10,810 nucleotides of DNA from Candidatus Nesterenkonia stercoripullorum (GTDB lineage Bacteria; Actinomycetota; Actinomycetes; Actinomycetales; Micrococcaceae). The stretch covers positions 1 to 10,810 of the forward strand of contig DXGD01000113.1 in NCBI GenBank assembly GCA_019114115.1, given 5' to 3'. Below, piece after piece: positions 6,628 through 10,810 of the stretch. The position numbers and the translations under genes were made by a program. How positions within the stretch are numbered: position 1 is the first letter of the stretch; each line of letters opens with the position of its first letter. The notes under the pieces were generated by a model. That model worked only from the letters and a program-made list of their open reading frames with translations. It was not told the origin of the DNA and ran no database searches.

Positions 6628-7646
6628 CTGATCGTCTTGCCCACGGAGCCCAGCCGCTCGCAGGCCTCGACGACGCGCGCAGCCATGTGCTCCTCGGCTT
6701 TGGCGCCCCACACACGGGGGTCGTAGACCTTCTTGTTGCCGACGTCGCCGTCGACCTTCAGGACGCCGTCGTAGTTGCTGAGCATGTGGCCGGCGACCGG
6801 ACGGGTGAAGGCGTACTGGGTGTCGGTATCGATGTTCATCTTGATGACGCCGTAGGAGACGGCGTCGGAGATCTCCTGCTCCGTGGAGCCTGAACCGCCG
6901 TGGAAGACGAGATCGAAGGGAGCGTGCTTGCCGTACTTGGCAGCGGCCTGATCCTGGATCTCCTTGAGGATCTCCGGACGCAGCTTCACATTGCCCGGCT
7001 TGTAGACCCCGTGCACATTGCCGAAGGTCAGCGCCGTCATGTACCGGCCGTGGTCACCTGTGCCCAGGGCATCGATGGTCGCGAAGGCGTCCTCGACAGT
7101 GGTGTAGAGCTTCTCGTTGATCGCGTTCTCGACGCCGTCCTCTTCGCCGCCGACAGTGCCGATCTCCACTTCGAGGATCTGCTTGGCCGCCGCTGAACGC
7201 GGCAGCAGCTCGGCGGCGATACGGAGGTTCTCCTCCAGCGTCTCGGCGGAGCCGTCCCACATATGGGAGTTGAAGACGGGGTCCCGGCCGGCTTTGACTT
7301 CCTCCTCCGAGGCGGACAGCAGCGGGAGCACGAAGTCTTCGAGCTTGTCCTTCGGGCAGTGGTCGGTGTGCAGGGCGATATTGACGCCGTAGCTGCGGCC
7401 GACCTCTTTGGCGAAAGCCGCGAAGCCCAGGGACCCGGTGACCATGTTCTTGATGGAGGCACCAGACCAATAGGCCGCACCGCCGGTGGAGACCTGGATG
7501 ATGCCGTCGGACTCCGCCTCAGCGAAACCGCGGATCGCTGCGTTGAGAGTCTGAGAGCTGGTCACGTTGACGGCGGGGAAGGCGAAGCCTCCGGTTTTCG
7601 CCGCATCGATCATCTCGTTGTATTTGTCCGGGGTTGCAATAGCCAC
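6624..7646 (-). CDS. fbaA: Fructose-bisphosphate aldolase, class II
   Basis: This zinc-dependent aldolase interconverts fructose 1,6-bisphosphate with dihydroxyacetone phosphate and glyceraldehyde 3-phosphate in glycolysis and gluconeogenesis. In 340 residues all hallmarks are seen: ALHTDHCPK at 91-99 with catalytic Asp95 and zinc ligand His96, VEIGTVGGEEDG at 160-171, FGNVHGVYKPGN at 208-219 with zinc ligand His212, FHGGSGS at 248-254 with zinc ligand His249, and KMNIDTDTQYAF at 269-280 for the substrate phosphate. The length is normal for the actinobacterial/long class IIA form. The start is GTG at 7646, with GAGGAG 6 nt upstream. The HAD gene overlaps its stop by 4 bp. In many actinobacteria fba lies close to DUF3151 and purA; here the HAD gene and the importer separate them by about 5 kb. 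Confidence 0.98.
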   Translation of the reverse strand: MAIATPDKYNEMIDAAKTGGFAFPAVNVTSSQTLNAAIRGFAEAESDGIIQVSTGGAAYWSGASIKNMVTGSLGFAAFAKEVGRSYGVNIALHTDHCPKDKLEDFVLPLLSASEEEVKAGRDPVFNSHMWDGSAETLEENLRIAAELLPRSAAAKQILEVEIGTVGGEEDGVENAINEKLYTTVEDAFATIDALGTGDHGRYMTALTFGNVHGVYKPGNVKLRPEILKEIQDQAAAKYGKHAPFDLVFHGGSGSTEQEISDAVSYGVIKMNIDTDTQYAFTRPVAGHMLSNYDGVLKVDGDVGNKKVYDPRVWGAKAEEHMAARVVEACERLGSVGKTIR

Positions 7647-7682
7647 AATGAACTCCTCGCGCTCGACACTGTCGTCGCCCCC

Positions 7683-7688
7683 ATCCTA
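7683..7688 (-). promoter_or_regulatory. fbaA: Candidate -10 element for fba/HAD
   Basis: TAGGAT on the minus strand fits TANNNT, with TTAGCG 17 nt upstream as a poor -35. A start near 7676 would give a 30-nt leader carrying the GAGGAG ribosome binding site. A short palindrome CGACACTGTCG (7664-7674) sits just after the predicted start. The hexamer lies downstream of the yqfO stop, so fba and the HAD gene could be transcribed independently of yqfO. Confidence 0.4.
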
Positions 7689-7707
7689 GCCGCAGTGAGC
7701 CGCAGCG

Positions 7708-8082
7708 CTAAGGCAGGGCTCGAGGATTCAGCACGGGGATGACGTGGTGCGCTGGTTCCTCGTAGGGGTGTGCGGCGATCATCGCCTCCACGATCCGGCG
7801 CGCCCGGGCCAGCGGGGCGATGACCTCGATCCGTTCCTCAGCGACCTCTTCGGGCACGCCCACGCTGCCGATCGCCGGCTGTGCGCCGTCCACCGGGGTG
7901 AAGCGCCCGATGCCCGAGGTAGACCAACTGCACTGCCGGTAGTCCCCGATCGCCCCAGCACCGGCAACGCCCAGCGCGCAGCGGACGTCGGCCGCATGTG
8001 TCTGAGGAACATAGACGACGATGACGACGTAGTCTGACGTGCGCGGTCCGAGGGGCTCGTGATCCCCTGCTTCTGTGCCCAT
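7708..8082 (-). CDS. Stand-alone YqfO/NIF3-type PII-like domain protein
   Basis: The 124-residue product matches the small PII/CutA-like domain that is inserted in NIF3/YqfO proteins and also exists alone. Hallmarks are VVYVPQTHA near the N-terminus, GAGAIGDYRQCSWSTSG in the middle, and AHPYEEPA near the C-terminus. The family has a ferredoxin-like, oligomer-forming fold. Its biochemical role is not settled, though regulatory or metal-binding functions have been proposed for relatives. The start is ATG at 8082; a GTG at 8091 is in frame but would be overlapped by the likely -10 element. AGGG upstream could also act as a ribosome binding site. It diverges from the thioesterase gene and lies 61 bp before fba, which seems to have its own promoter. 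The family assignment is good, but the function is unknown. Confidence 0.85.
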   Translation of the reverse strand: MGTEAGDHEPLGPRTSDYVVIVVYVPQTHAADVRCALGVAGAGAIGDYRQCSWSTSGIGRFTPVDGAQPAIGSVGVPEEVAEERIEVIAPLARARRIVEAMIAAHPYEEPAHHVIPVLNPRALP

Positions 8083-8089
8083 GGCGCCC

Positions 8090-8095
8090 ACCCTA
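8090..8095 (-). promoter_or_regulatory. -10 element of a probably leaderless yqfO-type gene
   Basis: TAGGGT on the minus strand is separated by exactly 7 nt from the ATG at 8082. This spacing would place the transcription start at or next to the first base of the start codon, the usual geometry of leaderless actinobacterial transcripts. The overlapping AGGG could instead be read as a Shine-Dalgarno sequence, so the two readings compete. Confidence 0.45.
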
Positions 8096-8175
8096 GCCGC
8101 TCTGCCATGACGTCAGCTCCGGCTCCGCCGCTCGCGCGGTCCCCGCTCCATGCCCGGGCGGTGGAGGTGACGATT

Positions 8176-8181
8176 TAGGCT
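8176..8181 (+). promoter_or_regulatory. -10 element of a probably leaderless thioesterase gene
   Basis: TAGGCT lies 6 nt before the ATG at 8188, so transcription would begin at about the A of the start codon. No -35 hexamer is obvious, which is common for such promoters. GGTGG between the element and the ATG lies too close to the start to be a normal ribosome binding site, which favours the leaderless reading. Confidence 0.5.
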
Positions 8182-8187
8182 GGTGGT

Positions 8188-8679
8188 ATGCCTGAAGTGA
8201 GTGATTCCACCGAGCCGCAGACGCGGCTGACCACGAGTGTTCCGCTGAGGTGGGGCGATATGGACGCCTACGGGCACATCAATAATGTCGAGGTCCTCCG
8301 AGTTCTCGAAGAGGCACGAGTCAGGGTGCTGGGATCACCCGCACGCACGGGGCTTCCCGTGGGTGAGCCCTTGGTGCCGGTCTTCAATGACCTTCCGGAA
8401 GGGACTCAGGCGCTCGTCGCGGAGCACCGCGTGCGCTACCTTGCGGTGCTGGACTATCGGGATGTTCCGGCGGCTGTGGATGTATGGGTCAGCCAGATCG
8501 GTGGTGCCGGGCTGACTCTGGCCTATGAGGTCCGTGACGGCCACGACGGCAGCCGATGCGTCGTCGCCGAAACCCGGCTGGCCTTCTTCGATGAGCCCAG
8601 CGGCAGGCTGATGCGCCTCGACGCCGCGCACCGGGAGCTGCTGTCACCCTATCGCGGCGACTCGCCCTTCTCCCGCTGA
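8188..8679 (+). CDS. Acyl-CoA thioesterase, hotdog fold (4HBT family)
   Basis: This 163-residue protein is a hotdog-fold thioesterase of the 4-hydroxybenzoyl-CoA thioesterase/YbgC/FadM type, expected to hydrolyse acyl-CoA thioesters in the cytoplasm. The signature RWGDMDAYGHINN at 21-33 contains the conserved acidic residues and the HxNN turn that open the central helix of the hotdog. The rest alternates beta strands, ending in a short C-terminal helix region. The length is normal (130-170). It is the only plus-strand gene recognised, diverging from the yqfO-type gene with a 105-bp gap and converging on the response regulator gene. It appears monocistronic. The natural acyl substrate cannot be inferred from the sequence. 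Confidence 0.92.
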   Translation: MPEVSDSTEPQTRLTTSVPLRWGDMDAYGHINNVEVLRVLEEARVRVLGSPARTGLPVGEPLVPVFNDLPEGTQALVAEHRVRYLAVLDYRDVPAAVDVWVSQIGGAGLTLAYEVRDGHDGSRCVVAETRLAFFDEPSGRLMRLDAAHRELLSPYRGDSPFSR

Positions 8680-8716
8680 TCAGCGCGAGCTGCGGAGGGT
8701 GTCTCGCTGGGGGCAC

Positions 8717-8733
8717 CAGGCCACCCAGGCCTG
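8717..8733. terminator. Possible bidirectional terminator hairpin between convergent genes
   Basis: CAGGCC and GGCCTG form a perfect 6-bp stem around a 5-nt loop (ACCCA) in the 74-bp gap where the thioesterase and response regulator genes converge. There is no T-run on either strand. The location suits a shared terminator, but the stem is short, so this is tentative. Confidence 0.35.
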
Positions 8734-8753
8734 TAGCGCATCCACCGAATCCC

Positions 8754-9416
8754 TTACACCGAGTAGAACCGGTACTGCAGGGCGCGGACCACGAGCTGGG
8801 CCAGGTTCCCCGCGTGCAGCTTCTCGCGCAGCCTGCGCGTATGCGTCTTCACCGTCCAGACCGAGATGTCGTGGATCTGCGCGATCTCCTCGTACCCCCG
8901 GCCCCGGCAGATCAGCGTGAGCACGTCGAGCTCCCGGTCCGAGAGCTGCGGCGAAGGCCCGGGCACACCGGGGAGCGACTCCCCGCTGACCATGATGTCC
9001 CGGGCCAGGAAACGCAGCATGGCCGGGTCCTCACCGCGTGCCGCCCGGCGCACGGTGACTCGCAGCGTGGCCTCGGACGCCGTCTTGTTGACTGCGGCCA
9101 CAGCACCGGCTTCCAGTGCGCGGGCGATGCCCGGGCCCGGCGAGATCGTGGAGAGGACGACCACCACCGCATCCGGGTCGAGCGTCCTGATGGCCTGGGT
9201 CGCGTCGATGCCGCTCATGCCGGGTGGCATATGGATGTCCATGAGGACGACGTCGGGCCGAAAACGCCGGTAGAGCTCCACTGCATGATGGCCGCTGTGC
9301 GCGGCAGGCAGCAACGCGAGATCGGGTTCAGCCACCAGGGCGTAGGAGATGGCACGCGTGGTCCACCGATCGTCGTCGACGATCAGTACGCTGATCCGCT
9401 CGTCCTTCTCGGCCAT
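8754..9416 (-). CDS. Two-component response regulator, NarL/LuxR family
   Basis: This cytoplasmic transcription factor should be phosphorylated by the kinase encoded just upstream. In 220 residues it has a receiver domain at about 8-125, with acidic pocket Asp14/Asp15, phospho-acceptor Asp60 in LMDIHMP, Thr90 in VLST and Lys111. A LuxR-type helix-turn-helix follows at about 157-215 (LSDRELDVLTLI, then EEIAQ and VKTHTRRLREKL). The receiver is canonical, with no missing key residue. I chose ATG 9416 because it gives the normal receiver N-terminus and has AGGG 4 nt upstream. GTG 9437 is in frame but lacks a ribosome binding site, and codons further upstream only shadow the kinase gene. It starts 22 bp after the kinase stop, so the two form one operon. 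The targets are unknown. Confidence 0.93.
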   Translation of the reverse strand: MAEKDERISVLIVDDDRWTTRAISYALVAEPDLALLPAAHSGHHAVELYRRFRPDVVLMDIHMPPGMSGIDATQAIRTLDPDAVVVVLSTISPGPGIARALEAGAVAAVNKTASEATLRVTVRRAARGEDPAMLRFLARDIMVSGESLPGVPGPSPQLSDRELDVLTLICRGRGYEEIAQIHDISVWTVKTHTRRLREKLHAGNLAQLVVRALQYRFYSV

Positions 9417-9438
9417 CTGGCCCTGCTCATCATTCACA

Positions 9439-10626
9439 TCACCAGGTAACGACATCCCGGCCTGAGCGCACATCGCTCGTTCGAGGTAGAGAATCCTCGG
9501 GCCCCGGGATGGGCACACTGACGACGACGACGTACTGCCCCGCCCTTCGCTGCACCGCGCAGACGCCTCCCAAGTCAGCAGCTCGGGCGGAGAGGCTCTC
9601 AGGGCGCACGCAGGCGCCGGCGGCAGCAAAGTTCTGCGAGGTGAAGTGAAGCCAGCTGCGGCCGTCGTCGTCGGACCCGTGAGCCAGCTCCAGCGAACAG
9701 TCCGTGGGTGACGACGCATGTTTGACGATATTGGTGACCAGTTCCTTCATGATCGCCAACACGGGCTCCGCGAATCTCGCCGGGACGACCGACGGCAGCG
9801 CCCGCAGCTTCAGCGTCAGCTCGAACCCGCCCGCCTCGGCTGCTGACCTCACCGTATCGGCGGCCGCGGCCAAGAGTTCGGCGAAGTCGCCTTCCTCGGT
9901 GTCGGGGTGGGAGTCCCGGGCCAGTCGGCCCACTAGGAGCCTCAGCTGCTGCTGAGTATGGGCATTGACCAGCGCGAGCTCCGTGATCCGGGGATGCACC
10001 CTGTCTGCCTGCCGGATCTCGGCGCCGATCATCCGGATGATGGCAGCCTGGACGGCAAGGCCGTGCGAGATCGCGTCATGGGCGTCCAGCGCCAGCTGAA
10101 GCCTCATGCGGGTGAGGGCGTATTCGTGATGGTAGGCGCGCTGCCGGGCGAAGCGCCGGATCCGCGCGTCGATCCAGGCCGAGGTGAGGCCGAGGGCCCC
10201 GCCGAGCACCCAAGCCAGCGATATGGCCAGGAACATCTCGCTGGAGGTCTCCTGGAATGCCTGGACTCCTTCGCTGCCGGCGGGGAAGCCGGACACCGCT
10301 ACAGAGGCCAGCAGCTGGGAGAGGCCGAGCACGCCTGTGAGGACGAGGAACACACCGACCCGCATATGGCTCAGTGTCACCGTCGCCACGGCGGAAGCCC
10401 CTACGGCTAGGCACAGCAGGCTGAGCGTCTCGACCTCAGGGTGCCATCCGCCCATGACGACGAGTCCCGCCAGACCCGCCAGCACGAAGTAGAGCCGCAT
10501 CGGGCCGTCGATGACACGAGGGCCGGCCCACCGCGTGATGAGCCGGCGGATCCGCGGGCCCAGGGCACGACCGTTCCCCCAGCCCGCCTGACCTGCCCAC
10601 ATCTCGACTTCCCCTGAAGAGCGCAT
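9439..10626 (-). CDS. Membrane sensor histidine kinase, HisKA_3 type, with degenerate ATP-lid motifs
   Basis: This partner kinase of the NarL-type regulator has 395 residues. About 43 N-terminal cytoplasmic residues precede four predicted membrane helices (about 44-60, 66-84, 89-111, 130-151) with almost no external loop domain, so it probably senses a membrane or intramembrane signal. The dimerisation region contains phospho-acceptor His183 in DAHDAISHGL, followed by Asp184. The catalytic domain keeps the N box ELVTNIVKHA (295-304, Asn299). The usual DxGxG and GxGLxxMRER motifs are not recognisable in the following stretch (about 320-353: DDDGRSWLHF, then SLSARAADLGG). The ATP site is therefore atypical. 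The C-terminus has a polar tail of about 25 residues. The ATG at 10626 has AAGGGG 5 nt upstream. It is co-directional with the regulator and with the partial gene beyond 10718. Confidence 0.88.
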   Translation of the reverse strand: MRSSGEVEMWAGQAGWGNGRALGPRIRRLITRWAGPRVIDGPMRLYFVLAGLAGLVVMGGWHPEVETLSLLCLAVGASAVATVTLSHMRVGVFLVLTGVLGLSQLLASVAVSGFPAGSEGVQAFQETSSEMFLAISLAWVLGGALGLTSAWIDARIRRFARQRAYHHEYALTRMRLQLALDAHDAISHGLAVQAAIIRMIGAEIRQADRVHPRITELALVNAHTQQQLRLLVGRLARDSHPDTEEGDFAELLAAAADTVRSAAEAGGFELTLKLRALPSVVPARFAEPVLAIMKELVTNIVKHASSPTDCSLELAHGSDDDGRSWLHFTSQNFAAAGACVRPESLSARAADLGGVCAVQRRAGQYVVVVSVPIPGPEDSLPRTSDVRSGRDVVTW

Positions 10627-10679
10627 CCTCGCCCCTTACTCGCCGCAGTCAGCAATTAAGAAGCAACATTCTGCCATGG

Positions 10680-10697
10680 ATACCTCGTACGAGGGAT
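10680..10697. promoter_or_regulatory. Palindrome upstream of the histidine kinase gene
   Basis: CCTCGTACGAGG (10683-10694) is a perfect 12-bp palindrome, extended to 18 bp with one mismatched pair. It lies in the 91-bp gap between the upstream gene stop and the kinase ATG, about 55 bp before the kinase start and next to an A/T-richer stretch (about 10651-10672) that may hold the promoter. NarL/LuxR regulators often bind palindromes, so autoregulation is possible. It could equally be a terminator stem of the upstream gene. Confidence 0.4.
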
Positions 10698-10717
10698 GCG
10701 CCCGGAGTATGCGCAGC

Positions 10718-10810
10718 TCAGTCGATCTTCAACTCGCCCATCTCGTCCCATCCTTCGCCGTCGAGCTGACGTGAGATGATCTTCGGCGTCGCGACCAGAG
10801 CGCTGTGCAT
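10718..10810 (-). CDS. C-terminal end of an unidentified protein (cut by window edge)
   Basis: Reading the minus strand from the right edge gives a 30-codon open frame ending in TGA at 10718, with the C-terminus RQLDGEGWDEMGELKID. The frame is open to the edge, and the composition (acidic, few rare codons) looks like a genuine protein end. The ATG at the very edge is probably an internal Met. I do not recognise the family from this short piece. It lies 91 bp upstream of the kinase in the same direction, so it could be transcribed with it or be a target of the two-component system. Confidence 0.5.
   Translation of the reverse strand: MHSALVATPKIISRQLDGEGWDEMGELKID

Noticed and set aside
5803..6726. 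Long plus-strand open frame of 307 codons opposite the HAD gene.
   Set aside because: Antisense frames stay open easily in GC-rich DNA; the minus strand carries clear HAD motifs, while the plus frame shows no recognisable domain and a composition typical of a shadow frame.
8814..9449. Long plus-strand open frame of 211 codons opposite the response regulator.
   Set aside because: It is a shadow of the canonical receiver/LuxR gene, with no ribosome binding site or motif of its own.
1..10810. CRISPR arrays, insertion sequences, attachment sites, tRNA or rRNA genes.
   Set aside because: I saw no regularly spaced repeats, transposase motifs, terminal inverted repeats or cloverleaf-like sequences.

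Overview
This window looks like chromosomal DNA from a high-GC actinobacterium, probably order Micrococcales. The clues are GC-rich codon use, frequent GTG/TTG starts, and a purA / DUF3151 / class II fba neighbourhood that is typical of actinobacteria. The secreted solute-binding protein is extremely acidic (about 87 Asp/Glu against 6 Lys/Arg in the mature chain by hand count). This hints at a salt-adapted lineage such as a Nesterenkonia-like organism, but the genus is not established.

Layout. From 1 to 8082 everything is on the minus strand, so transcription runs right to left. In transcription order: a stand-alone YqfO/NIF3-type PII-like protein (8082-7708), fructose-bisphosphate aldolase fba (7646-6624), a HAD phosphatase overlapping the fba stop codon (6627-5809), a 255-bp gap holding the likely promoter, then a complete phosphonate/phosphite/phosphate-type ABC importer in the order binding protein, ATPase, permease, permease (5553-1619). 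It continues with DUF3151, whose start overlaps the last permease stop (1622-1200), thymidine kinase (1159-506), and the N-terminal third of adenylosuccinate synthase, cut by the window edge (402-1). A single plus-strand gene, a hotdog acyl-CoA thioesterase (8188-8679), diverges from yqfO. Convergent to it is a minus-strand two-component system, histidine kinase (10626-9439) then NarL/LuxR response regulator (9416-8754). The last 93 bases are the C-terminus of an unidentified upstream protein.

How the genes fit together. The importer genes are translationally chained: TGA/TTG and TGA/ATG overlaps of 4 bp link ATPase to permease 1, permease 1 to permease 2, and permease 2 to DUF3151. The housekeeping genes DUF3151, tdk and perhaps purA may therefore be read from the importer transcript. 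No C-P lyase, phosphonatase or phosphite dehydrogenase is in the window, so the importer substrate cannot be assigned beyond a phosphorus oxyanion. The two-component system carries no adjacent obvious target. Its kinase keeps the phospho-acceptor His and N box but seems to lack recognisable glycine-rich G1/G2 ATP-lid motifs.

There is no CRISPR array, insertion sequence, tRNA, rRNA or phage gene visible. The most interesting points are the importer set among core genes with a read-through coupling into DUF3151, the low-complexity tail and hairpin at that junction, the hyper-acidic binding protein, the degenerate kinase, and a divergent pair of probably leaderless promoters. None of these clearly amounts to a new system.
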